From NCBI RefSeq assembly GCF_040412425.1, contig NC_089789.1, positions 41,969,606 to 42,033,605 of the forward strand: 64,000 nt of DNA. The letters run 5' to 3'. The notes beneath the pieces were generated by a model, which saw nothing but the letters and a program-made list of their open reading frames with translations, did no database searches and was not told where the DNA came from. Positions 26,400 to 39,400 of the stretch are shown one piece after another. Every line of letters begins with the position of its first letter. The first letter of the stretch is position 1. Source of the stretch: Macrobrachium rosenbergii (taxonomy: Eukaryota; Arthropoda; Malacostraca; Decapoda; Palaemonidae). The translations under genes and the position numbers were made by a program.

Positions 26400-26820
26400 G
26401 AAAAAAAAAAAAAAATAAGACCAGCCCTCCCACCGAGTTTCCTCTTTTAAAAGCATCATTTTAACCCTCAAGTTCCTCAGACGATTCAAAGAAGGGCTGA
26501 ACTAGACCGATGGTTCCATTTCGAAAGTTCAAAATATCCACTTAAAAAATTATAACTTCGCCTAAAACTAGCTCACAGTAATAACTATAGCTGTGAATTG
26601 AATATATTTGATTTAAAATAGTTATTTAAGGCATCTTAAAATGTATATAGTTTAAAACTTTTCGTGATGGCCTCTTAGTGAATGACCCTGAGAGAGAGAG
26701 AGATTGTTTAGGGAGGAAGGAAAATGTCTTAGTGAAGATGTCTTAGTGAAAATGACGGATTAATTCCCCCCCAGGCCTCCTCTAGTGCAACAATTCGGAA
26801 TTTTGAGAGTTCCTGGAATT
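26400..26820 (+). promoter_or_regulatory. Region upstream of CDC27 start
   Basis: Contains a short A run (26401-26415), a (GA)n of 7 units at 26691-26702, a duplicated TGTCTTAGTGAA around 26727-26750 and a C run before CCAG at 26774. I find no convincing TATA box. Confidence 0.25.
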
Positions 26821-26844
26821 ATGTTACTGCAAGAACCAGTCCAG
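26821..26844 (+). CDS. CDC27: CDC27 first coding exon (8 codons)
   Basis: Reads MLLQEPVQ directly before a GTAATG donor, in phase 0 with the next exon (AAIWHC...). The vertebrate protein begins with a nearly identical short peptide before the same junction. It is 24 nt long, too short for gene finders to pick up easily. A pyrimidine-C tract ending CCAG at 26771-26774 could be the acceptor of a 5' UTR intron. Confidence 0.85.
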
Positions 26845-29800
26845 GTAATGAGGATTTAAGGATTTATGTCGTAAAATAACGAGGTGTCATCGGGACGATT
26901 TTGTTTTTTTTTGTGTGTGTGTCTGACCTGATTGAATTACGAAGGGATTGATTGATTGTGGAGATTTACCTGGCATACGGTGTCTAATGGGGGATGTTGG
27001 AAATCGCCGGGATATCTCCTCTGCCAACGGAAGTGGTGGAAGGGGGAATAATCCCCCCCCCCTAATTGAGCTCGAGGACTGGGACCCAAACCTTGACTTG
27101 GATCTTTGGGCAACGGGTTTTCTGAAACACTGGATTTTTGTTTAAGGGGTCTGGGATTTATCTCGGATTAAGGCCGTTTCGGTGTGTTTTCATTTTCTAA
27201 GGAGGATTTTCCCTTCCAGTTAAGGATATTTATTGATCATGATGATTGCTGAATTTTTACTTCCTCGTATAGCCTAAGTTCGAGTTCTCGGGGTTAGTAT
27301 TAATCCTGTGTTTGGGAGGGGGAGATTTATCGGGATTTCTCAGGATTTTGTCTTCCAGTTAAGGATATAGAGCTTATTGAGGGCCTTTGCCAATGGGTTT
27401 TCTTCACTGGATTTTGTTTATTCGTATGAAGGGTTCTGAGATTTCTTTCAGATTAATCTAATATTTTAATGGGGATTTATTGAGATTTCTCAGGATTTTA
27501 TCTTCCAGTTAAGGATGTAGATAATTCTGAGGGGGCCTGTGGCAATGGGGTTTCCTCATTGGATTTTGTTTATTCGTATGAAGGGTTCTGGGATTTCTTT
27601 CAGGTTAATCTAATGTTTTAATGGGGATTTATTGAGATTTCTTAGGATTTTGTCTTCCAGTGAAGGATATTGATCATACTGGACACAGGACTGGCTTAAT
27701 TTATGTAAGCTAATCCTACTGATAGCCTATCATATCCTAGGCTACTCCTTTGTGGCAGGATATTGTTATAAGCTATGTAACCTATAAAACCTGTGGTCAG
27801 GATTTCAGGATTTTTTCCCCTTTTATAGTTTCTTTCTGCATAAAGACTAGTTCTCTGTAATTATTCTCTCCCATAAATTTGGTCCTAGGGCATCCTTGAC
27901 TTTATTAAAGGGGCAATGACCCCACTCGGGGATTAGGCTGCTAGGCTAGGCTTGTATGCCCCATCCTAGGCTTTGTATCCTACTTCCTTCTCGGCAAATT
28001 GTGTTAGGTATTAATAGGAGGACTTCTAGGACTAGGCTGTTCCTACATTTTAGGCTAATTCTGGATCTAGGTAGGCCGTAATTTTTATTTTAGGATGAGG
28101 GGTTTATCGATTTTATTAAGTAAGCTTTTTGAAAGTAATTTTTAAAGGCTAGGGCATTTATTATCATCTTAAGGTTGTAAGACGCACCTGCTTTTGGTAG
28201 ACCTATTCTAGATACATAGTCTGCTCTTGAAATAGGTCTGGCCTGGTCTGAATGACGTACTTTTGTTAAAACTGAAGACTACTGTCGCGCCCCTCTGGTT
28301 CGGTAAGTACCAGTTTACGTGCAAAAGGGGGTTAGTTTTTTTAGTTTTTAGTAGCTGTGCCTTGGGAAGGAACATAAAAAGATAAACACGCAATGGTAAA
28401 TATCATGATTGCAAACAAAATACATTCACATAAGCAAAAGCTGTTAAATATTCCGGTCAATGACTGGCAGGAACCAGGCCACGGTAGTAAGTGTAAGCAT
28501 TTCGAAATTAATTTTCTTAGGCTACGAATTTTAATATCTTTAGATCAAAAGACACACCTCCTTTTGGTAGACCTGGCCTGGATATATTACTTTGAAGAAA
28601 AGTTTGGCCTGGTCTAAGTATTTTAGTTAAGTAGTTTCAGGTAAAACTGAAGACTACTACCGCAGGCTGGTTTCCGTCTGTCACTTTTGTTATGTCTTTG
28701 TGTTTATGCCGCTTTGTTATGTATTTACTTTTTTGGTGTTTATACGTGTTTATGCCTCTTGTTTAATTACTGTTTTTGTATGATATTTACTGGTTTTTTG
28801 TTTGTTTTATGCAATATGGCACTGTTTCATATGCCCAAGGGCTGGTACTAAACAGTCCAGATTGCATGTTAAATACGTCCATTTGCACTTAAACTAAAAC
28901 TGGAATACTTAAAACCCTAAAAAAACCACTTAGAACTGCAGACCAGTTTTTGTAAACTGCTGTTAAAGTTTAGATAGAAAATGTATTCAATATAGTATTA
29001 ATTGTAATTCTGAATTTTATCTCTGTTTCAGGCTGCAATATGGCACTGCCTCAATCACTATTCTTATGTGGATCTGCAGACTTGGCACTTTCCCCTGGCT
29101 GAAATTATAGGGCTGTTTGCTGAAAGGTAATCCTCGGTTATAGACCTATCAGTTAGAAGACCCATTTTTCCTTTGGAGTTTAAGTGTACCATTGGTATTT
29201 TGAGAAACCTAGCATGTTAAATTTTTGCGTTCATGGTGAAGCCCCTCCAGTGATGCACTGTAGGCATTACTTAAGGGTCGCAGCATCCTCAATGAGCGCA
29301 ACCCTCTTCTCTCATGCCTTTTATGAATAGCAAAATCCAAAATACTTAAAACCTAATAAAACACTTAGAAATGCCTATTTTGATAGTTTAAACACAGAAA
29401 AACCCTAAAAAATGCTTATACCTGAGTATTTTATTATTTTTATCACAAAAGTTCATTTAGTCATGAAAATCATATGCAAATACAGTAATTAGTGAATATT
29501 TCTCAGTGAAAAATACTGCGAATGGCGAATTTCCGCGAATAATGGGTAGATACGTTCCACAGAAATCCTTGAATCATTGAGGTCAAGTGAATCATGAGAA
29601 TCGAATCTGAGGTTTTGAGTATTTTTATATTGATCTCTCAGATATCTAAAGATTGACAAGCCAAATTTTCATGAATCAAATCAGCTCAAAACCATTGTAT
29701 CTAAATTCTCTTTCCTCCATCGTACTATCCACCCTCTCTTTAACAATTGTTTCATGGTGCAACTGCAAGGTTTTCTTCCTGTTACACCTTTAAGACTTTT

Positions 29801-32549
29801 TGCTCTCAATTTCCCTTTCAGCGATGAATGACGTCGTGGGTCCCAGTCCTTGGTCTCTGGCCTAAATTTTATATTTCATTCATTTCATTCAAATTAATAT
29901 AAAAATATACATTGAATTCTTATGGCATCTTCAAACCAGAGGTAATGGAAATAATGAACTTTACAACAGTAACTTGTCTCCTTTTTTTTTTAGTTGGTTC
30001 AGACGAGGCCCTATTCCTAGTAGCAACTTCGTACTACCGCTCAGGGAAGCCTGGACGTGCCTATTCTGTACTTCACACTCATGGAACGCGCACTGCGCAA
30101 CTCCGGCTTCTTATGGCCCGATGCTGTTTTGATCTGGGAAGGTAAGTTCCCTACAGGAACTCTGATATAAGGTTTCATTATTAACCAGTTATAATTTTTT
30201 TTTATGCAGCTTACAGTTGTGTGGATTTAAGGTGCAAAAGTATTTTTATAATGTACGTAAGCAGTTAGTGAATGCTTGAAAATGTATGTTATGAATTTCC
30301 TTTCTTTTGGTCAGAAATTCTTTATTGCCAAAAGTACTAAGTTGCATGATCCTAAGAGTAAGGATTATTTTGTTGAGTTCAGCTGGTCTTAAAGAGGTGT
30401 ATTGGTTTCTTCAAGAGATATTTCTCTTGCATCCATTATCAAATTTTCTCTTGAGTTTAGAAGCTCATTTATATATGTATCAGTGTTTTGATAGTATGTC
30501 AGTTATTTTATACGAGTATTTTTATTTATTTTTACTGAATACAGTACCTTGAAACAAATGTTTTCCTGGAGTTTTTCATAGTAGGAAGTGGTATGGTTAA
30601 GATATTTAGAAATATTGTCAATTTCTCTCATGGTTTTATGTTACGTCATACTAATGTGAAAGTTGTAAACAAATGCACTTTACTATTGCACATTTATTTC
30701 TCCATTATTTTTGGATGAACACTTATAATACTTAGCCTTGTAAAGCCAACAATCTTGTTTCCTCATCTGTAGGGTTGATATTGTGGCGCTGAATCATGGA
30801 CATCAGTGCCCTAACTTATGTCCTAACGCTGTACTGTATATCCTTGCATTCGCTGTGTGTGCATTTTATGTAGTGGTGATTGTAGTCCAAATGGTTGTTT
30901 TTGTAGGAATGAGGTATAAAAATTAGTAGAAATGTGGATAAAAAGAGTAATTTTTCTGAGTATTTTGAAAGGGCTAAAGTCTACTAGTACATTAAACTTA
31001 ATCATTCTCTAAGAATGATTGTTTTTATTAGAATACGTAGCAGGTGAAAGGTATGTTAGTTTTAAAATCTTGGTAGAATTTAATTTTCAACAGAAAGATG
31101 GCACTGTTTATCATCTTTCCAATAGGATTTTGTAGTATTGTAGTTAATAGCAAGTTGGAAGTAATTGTAACGGGTGGACCTTTACAGGTTAGAGGAAGCA
31201 GAGACAGTATTAACGGGTGGCAGCGTCATGCATCCAAAGACCATTGATTAAAAACACCACGTGCTGGGAAATGGCTGGCTTTGCTCTCCAGTTGCTTGGT
31301 CTGATATGTGCCCGGACCGAGCGCCTCCAGAGAGCAGCGGAGGCCCTCAAGCGATCCCTGAAGCTAAACCCCTTTCTGTGGCATTCATTTGTGGCACTCT
31401 GTGATCAAGGTGATAAGTGTGACCCCTCTAAGATATTCAGATTGGACTCGTTAGAGTCCTTTTCGAATTGCCATGGGAGTACAGTGCTGACTTTAGTGAA
31501 TAATTCAAATTCAGTGAATAGTGTCAGTGTTATCTCAGACTCAGGAATTATTAATAATGCTTTAAATAGTGTTTCTGTAAACACTCCTGAAAACATTCAA
31601 CAGACTCCAATTCCAGTTCCAATCCAAAACACTCCTATCAATTCAATACCCATAGTTAATACCCCAATACAAAGCTTGAGTAGCCTAAACTCCTCGATGC
31701 CACTGACTTCCCTCAACTCTCCGGTGACTGCAACAGTCACGCCTATGCAGGACAGAGGGAACGTGGATTCGGGGGACGGTGGCTACCAGGCCCCCAGGAA
31801 AAAGAAAATGCTCCGTATCAAGAGCATGTTGGGGGGACCATGGTCTTTAAGTCCCATCACCCCTAGTTTTGGAGTATTACCTTTAGATGTAAGTCCCATG
31901 AGTGACAATGACCATTCTTCCTTAAATAGTTCTGTGGCCTTTTTGACTACTTCACCGTTGTCTCTGTCTCAGCTGGATAGTGAACCTAACACCAAGATAC
32001 CTCCTCCTATCAGTAAAAGAGTAAGTTTTGTCAGTTTTTTTTTAAATGAGTCTGCCTTAGCATTGCTAAGTTTGTTCGTGCAGTTTGGTATGCTGCATTA
32101 GCAAAAATTGTAAGATACAGAGGGTTATACATAGTAATTTGTGTTATCGGCTCTCATAACTTGACTGATTTTGTCAGTTTGGATGAAAATATGCATTTCA
32201 GCCGAGGGATTTAACTAGTTTTTTTTCAGCAAGACTGAGTTCATTTAATTCTTCAGGTTTGTTAATTAGAGAACTATCTCACTGTGGTCTGTCAGGTTAT
32301 GGAAGGTACAAATTGATCTTTGGATACAGGTTATGAAAGGTACAAATTTCAAGAAACCATAGGCGTGTCACCTCCCTGGGCAACATGGGTTTTAATTTTA
32401 CTCTCTCCTTGGCTTTAGAAGACAATAATTCTAGAACATTTAATCCAGTAATTATAGAAGATAATTTTAGTACATTTAGTCCTGTAATTAGAATATCTTT
32501 AAATTTTAGTCATCTCTTAAAAATTAAATAATGTGTAATGATTGAAAAG

Positions 32550-32634
<85 letters not shown>

Positions 32635-35600
32635 GCACTATATGCAGTAGATTATGGTGTTCAGCTTCTCATCGGTCATTTGCTTTTAATTTTGAGCCCT
32701 CATTTATAAATAAATTTTTGGGCCAGCCCTAAGAAACCTAGAAATGTGACTGAATGCAGTCAGACCAGTTTAACTTTCAAATCAAAGCTTTCTTCTTCAA
32801 TGCACTTAACAATTGACGAACACCACCAGAAAACTTGGTACTGTGATGCCTTTTCGTCTTCTGTGTGCTAAGGCATTTGTGTGAATATCACACGCTCCAG
32901 ATGATTTAGCTCTTCCATTCTTGAAGTAGTTGTCATTGCTGGAAGATGCACTATTTGACAACCTTCCATTAACGTATTTTTTATTTCAACAGGGCGCTAA
33001 AACTGTAATACTGTTATCAGTGTATGTCTCTCAGGAATTGGCCTTTACCACCATCTTTAAAGTGCATCAGGAGAATTGTCAGTGTAATACATTTTGACAA
33101 TTATTTTAAATTAGATTTTGTTGGTACAGTATATTTTGAGGAATGTTGTGAAGTTTTTGTTTCAGAAATCAGCTTGAAACTTTTTCTTGGACATTAGGTT
33201 ATTAAACTGAAGCTGAAGGTGATAAAATTTGGTTAAGAATATTTTTTATGTTTTTATATTATTATACAGTCACAAACTATATCCACTTACTAGGGCTCCA
33301 TCTTTGTTATTTGAATGACAGTCAGAATTACAAAAAAGTTCACGAATATAATATATATATACTTGGGCTGTCAGTTGATATTGAATACACTTGAGCTTCC
33401 AGATGACAGAGGAGTGGTTCATGTCATGACAGAGAAATGGAAAGGACAGCATGGAGTATTAGGAAGGGGACAAAGAACACCTGTTCTTCCTACCAAGACC
33501 AGAGAGGTGGCATTATACCGGTGATGGACCTTATTTGTACAGTTTTATGATTTTCTCAGTATATCAAATGAGAAGATGTGGGGTGGGATGGGGGAAGCAG
33601 ACTCAGCACTGTAAGCAGATAGTCCTTGCCTAGGACTAGGAGGAGGGATGAAAAAGGGAAAGTGACTTGATGATTGACAGTGGACACCTATTTTAAAGCT
33701 CAGCAAAGTGAGAGCATCTCGTTTTGGAACCCTTAGAGTTTGAGGAGTAGTGCCGTCAGTGCCTCACGCTGCAAACTGTAAGCATTACTTGAGGTTCTTT
33801 TCAGCGTCCCTTAGGTCCCAAGCTGTGACCCTTTCATTCCTTTTACTGCACCTCAGTTCATATTTTCTTCCATCTTACTTTCCACCCTCTCCTAACAATT
33901 GTTTCACAGTGCAGCTGCGAGGTTTTCCTCCTTTTACACCTTTAAAACCTTTACTCTCAGTTTCCCTGTTAATGCTGAATAACCTCATAGGTCCCAGTGC
34001 TGAGCTTTTGCCCTAAATATTATATTCTAATTGCAGACTAGTTTTGGAAGTGTGGGGAAGGCAAGTTTCTGAGAGATGTAGAAGTTGTTTTTATAAGAGG
34101 AGAATTCGTGGACATCCAACCTATTCTTATTCCCCTATGAGAGCTTGCTAATATTTGTTTCCATTCAAATGTTAATACATTGACTTTCGAACCAAGGTTC
34201 ACTTGAGCAAACACATTGACTTTCGAACCAAGGTTCACTTGAGCAAATTTAGGATTTAAGTTTATACTTACACAAAATTCAGGTTTCATTGCTATAAGAT
34301 TTGGGCATTTCTTTACTGAAACATAATTCAGTGCTAAAAAGTATCTAAAGCTATTTGTGTTAGAATAAGATTGGATGAGTAAAATCAAATATTTAACAAC
34401 TGTTTGGCAAAGGACTCTGTCACAGATAACCACATTGAATGCGGTGTAGTGCTAAGCTAACTGTAACCACATAGTTCAAGTGCTTTGTTAGCTATACTGT
34501 ATTTAATGAAGACTTTATCACAAAGAAACCTCCCGTTGGGGTGTAGCATACCCTCAGTGCACTTAGCATGGTGCACTGTAGGAGGCTCTTTATAGCCTCC
34601 CTTCTGTCCCTAGCTGCAACCCCGTACATTCCTTTTTACTGTACCTCCATTTGTATTCTCTGTCTTCCATTTTACTTCCTGTTTTCTCCTAATAATCGTT
34701 GTAACATTTTCAGTGCTGATTAACCTCATAGGTCCCAGTGCTTGGCCTTTGTCTTGAATTTTATATTCTAATCTAATATATTGCTACAAAGAAAGTCTTG
34801 AACGTCTATCCGCCAAAGACTTGAAACAATGTGAGTGATGTGGGGGTAGTTATCCTCTTGTAAGGGATGTTCCTCACTTGCTGGGGAGCATGAGACCATT
34901 GGTGAATTTTGTATCATGTACCGAAGTAATAGGCTGTTGCAAGGAATTAGTTGATATACTGTATACGAAGAATTTGAACAAAATGTTTCTCAGTTTTAAG
35001 TTTCCTCTTGCAGGTACTTAGTAACGTTGAAAACATCCATAAAAATATTAGGAATGCTCGCTGAAAATGATCCTCATCTAGTCTGATTATGTTTATATCC
35101 ATCATCGGTAAGCAAAGGACTTCATCTGGGTGACGTTTATATCCGTCATCAGTGAACGAAGGGGTTAATTGTTTGTGTTGATAATTAGGATATTTAACAA
35201 GCATACACACACCTGGTCATTGTCCAGATGCGTGGAGAAGTTTGAGGGCAGACTAGTTTGTTTGGAATGTATTAGTTTGTATTTTGTGAATGGTTAAAAA
35301 AATCTCATCGGCATTTTCTCTGATGGTCATCATTGCTTTTGTTCTGTGAATCTTGAAACAGAAAACTTTATCTTATAGTGCTTCTAATGAAGTTGGTCTA
35401 AAGCGGGGCCCCAATCGCTTTACAGCGTTGACATATCTCCGTTTCTTGAAGGTTACTTGTGGATTGTGGATACCCTTTGCTTCCTAAGACCTTGACCTCT
35501 AATAATCCTCTTTGGTATTTCCTGGTTTTGTTTCTCTTGTAAACAATGGAGTTTAGAGCTAACTCTTCTTTTAGAAACGGCATTATCGTAAATGAAGGTA

Positions 35601-36378
35601 TGTGAGCATAAATTAAATGAGATCGAGAATTTAACTATCACTAGGTGACTCTCTCCCCCCTTTAAATGTAAATTCATAATTTTGGCAGTTTTCACATCAT
35701 TCCAATAATTATTAGGCTCGTTTGTCTTCTTTATTAAGTCAAGATTTCGTTTCTATGGTTTTTTCACATTTTACGTTTTGTCGACTGTTTAAAGATTGCA
35801 CAAATGTACTTAGAATGATCTTTCTCAGATTTCTCTTATTTTTAAATCTCTCTATCTCTCTCTCTGTTTGAGGCTGATGTTTTACTATTCAGTTTGGAGA
35901 TATCCATTGTTCCTTGTGTTGACCTAGAGGTCCTTGATTGGAGATAGGTTAATCCAAAGCTGCTGACTCAAAACTATAATTTCTTTTCCTCACCCATAGC
36001 CTTAGGTAAACACAGATATGGCACAGAACGTGAGAAAGCACTGTCTATGGCCTAAATATTTTAATATTCCATTTCTAACAATATAGTCATCATAACTGCC
36101 ATTAATATAATGAAATGTATTTCTTAAATAAAGCCTTTTTTTTAAAGAATCAAAAGAGTCTTCAATAGCCTTATTTGCACAATGAGGAAAGTGCAATTGG
36201 CATCGCTCTTTCACCCTCCCGAGACCCTTCTTTGACCAAGTACGCTAGGGAGACTGTAGGTCAGTTATATAAGTACAGGTATAGGAAGTTTTGTGGAGAT
36301 GCAAGTAGAGAAATTCTTCTTGCTGACTATACCGTACTTTTAAACTTGACCAAACCAGTGGGTAGTAATAGACTCCTC

Positions 36379-36429
<51 letters not shown>

Positions 36430-39400
36430 TAGAAATAATCAACACACAATCACGTGTGGAACAGAAATAAATTTCGCACTCACATCAGGATCGAACCCAG
36501 GTCTTTCAGTGGAAAGACAAGACTGCTGCCAACCAGGCCACATTCATCAAAGAAAGGGGTAATTCAGAGGAAATGCTGTCAATGGGGTCACTGCTGGAGT
36601 CAGGAGGTTGGGAAAGCACGCTGGTATGCAAGGCAGTTAGCCTGCCCAGGTAAAGCCTTAGGTACTGTGGTACTTAGGTTCTAACTTCTTTATGACTTGT
36701 GTGGCTTGGTGGGCAGCGGCCTTGTCTTTCAATTGATAGACCTGGGTTCAATCTGATATTGATCGAAAAGTCTTCTGTATTATTATTATTTGAGAAGGTA
36801 GTAGACCCTCTTTCAAGCAGTTTATTCAAAGAATGAGCAGCATCAGTGGAATTGACTTTATATATGGACTTTTCAATTCTTTCATATTTTCTTCTTGGCC
36901 AGTTATTAGCAGATATCAGCCCTGATGAGAAGAAAATAATAAGAATTGAGAAGACCATATATAAAATCAATTCCACTGATGCTGCCATTCTCTTCAATAA
37001 AACATTATTCAGAAGGTGAAAGTTATCCATATGGAAGAAGCCCAGAGAGGCCATTGATTTGAAATCCAAGCTTCCAAAGAATGTGGTGTCCATTTGAAAA
37101 AAGTAACAGAAGGTAATATGAATTACGGAAAGAAGATATCAGTGATTGGGAAAAAAATATAGAAAAGAAGAATGCCCTTGAATTGAAATTCTTCTCTTTC
37201 AGATATTGTGCCGTACTACTAAAGATTCGCCAGTGGTGTTGAATAAACCAGCCGTGTTTGCTCCAGCAGGAAATAATAGTAATTTTCAAAGCCCCCCGAC
37301 TGGTCAGCCTAATCCTAATGTCCGTAGATCTTCTCGTCTTTTTGGCAATAGTAGTTCTGTTAAGGTGAGTATCATTTGATTACTGTTCCTGCACTAAGTG
37401 AATAAGTTACTTCATTAATGGTTTTCCTATGAAACTGCTGCATTTTAATTGATATATCAATTGTAATGGTGTGTTTATGGATGTAAGAAAAAATGTCAGG
37501 GGTTTTTTGTTGTGTTAGTGAAGCTGTGTCGTTGTAACTAGTTCCTTTACCTTGTGGAAGCCTGTGCATATGCTTCATAGGAAGCACATAGTATGTAGTA
37601 CATTTCCTTGTTTTTGTATACACCACCATACTGTATAATCGACTTTAAGCCAGTGATGTGTAACATCCTGTTATATTGAGACATTGTTAACGAGTTGATT
37701 TTTTCAGGAAAACAATAAAAGTCGTTTTGTTGCGCCAAAGTCTCCGGCAAGAAAAGCAAAGACAAGATCCTCCAAGAGTCAGTCTAGTCTGTCAGAACTT
37801 AACGAGAAAAATAAAAGTGAAAACCAAGACATTTTGTCCTCGTCAGATAAGTTATCGTCGGAGAAACCGGTGACGCCGCAGTCGCTCATTCAGCAAGCAT
37901 TTAGCATTCAGAAACTGTGTGCTGGTAAGAAACTTTCTTATAGAAATTTTGCTTTATTGGGTGATTGTTTTTCCAGGTTCAATGTGTATTGACATAGTTG
38001 TTTATGTCGTTTTTTAAAACAATATTCCTAATTTCCTTTTTTTGATATACTGTATCTGACTTCTTTTTCATATATGTAAAAATATTCTATGTCAATTCAA
38101 CCTTTTTTTATAATATAAAGAAAATTGGCATACGTAAGAGTTATAAGTTATAGTGCATCAACGCTGGTCTCCTCAACATTCGGCGTTCCGGGCATGCCAA
38201 CCGAACCTGACACTTCAATGCATTTCTCTGCCCTTCAGTCAAGCAAGATGTATTTAGTTTAAGTAAGGAAGTTATAAATTACAAAACAGTTTTGATAATT
38301 ATATCCTATTTACCAACTTAAAATAACACTCTTTAAATTGTACAAGTGATTATAGGTTTAAGAGTCGGGAAGAAAGTAGATGTTTTTCTTACCCTCCAAC
38401 CACAAGTGCTTTGTTCTGTCATTTTGGATGATTGTCCATTTCAGACACTTAGTAAAGTAGTGGTTTGCTCTTCACTGAATAATTTTACAATTAGATTTTT
38501 CTTAAAGAGACCACACAAGGTACATTTCCAGTACTGTAATATTTCAGCAAAGCCATTTTAAAAGAAGTGATGTCATTGCTTTCCATTTGTAACGTGTGCA
38601 TAAATTTTGCACCAGGAGGTTGTACTTTTTGATTTGCAGCCTGTCAAAGAATATTTAAATAATTGGACTTCATGGGGTGGGGGGCTTGTACATTGTAGGC
38701 ACTGTCCCTTCAGCCCCTACCTGCAACCCTTTTCAGTCCGTTTATTATACCTCTGTTTATATTCTCTTTCTTCCAATTTACTTTCCACCCTCTCCTAACA
38801 ATTGTTTTAACATTATTTTCAGCTCAGAATGACCTCGTAGGTCCCAGGACTCGGTCTTTGGCCTAAGTTTTTATTCCAGTTCCAGTTCAGTGAGTTGAAA
38901 TTTGTGAAAAATTACTTTCAGAGGGCTTGATGTCACTATTACGGGACATGGGTGCAGCATACCAGCAGTTGGCGCAGTATAATTGTAGAAGAGCGATAGA
39001 CTTGTTGACAGCTCTGCCAACTCAACACTATCGCACTGGATGGGTCCTGGCACATATTGGTAAAGCCTATTTTGAACTCAATGATTATCATCAAGCAGCC
39101 AAGTAAGTTAATGTATTTTCTTTTGTAATTTACTCGCATTTTGTATTCTGTAGCATGTGTAGAAACTAGGTCTTACGTAGAAACCTAGCAAATATTACTG
39201 TGTGTACATTTAATTTTGTATACAGGCAGTCCCTGGTTTACGATGGGTCCGGTTTACGACATTCCGAGGTTACAATGCTTTTCAAATACATTCATCAGAA
39301 ATTATTTCCCGGTTTATGACGCATGTTCCGGGGTTACGACGCGTCATACGCCAATCTGACGGAAGAAATATGGCTCCAAAACAGCAGAATAGTAAAAGTT

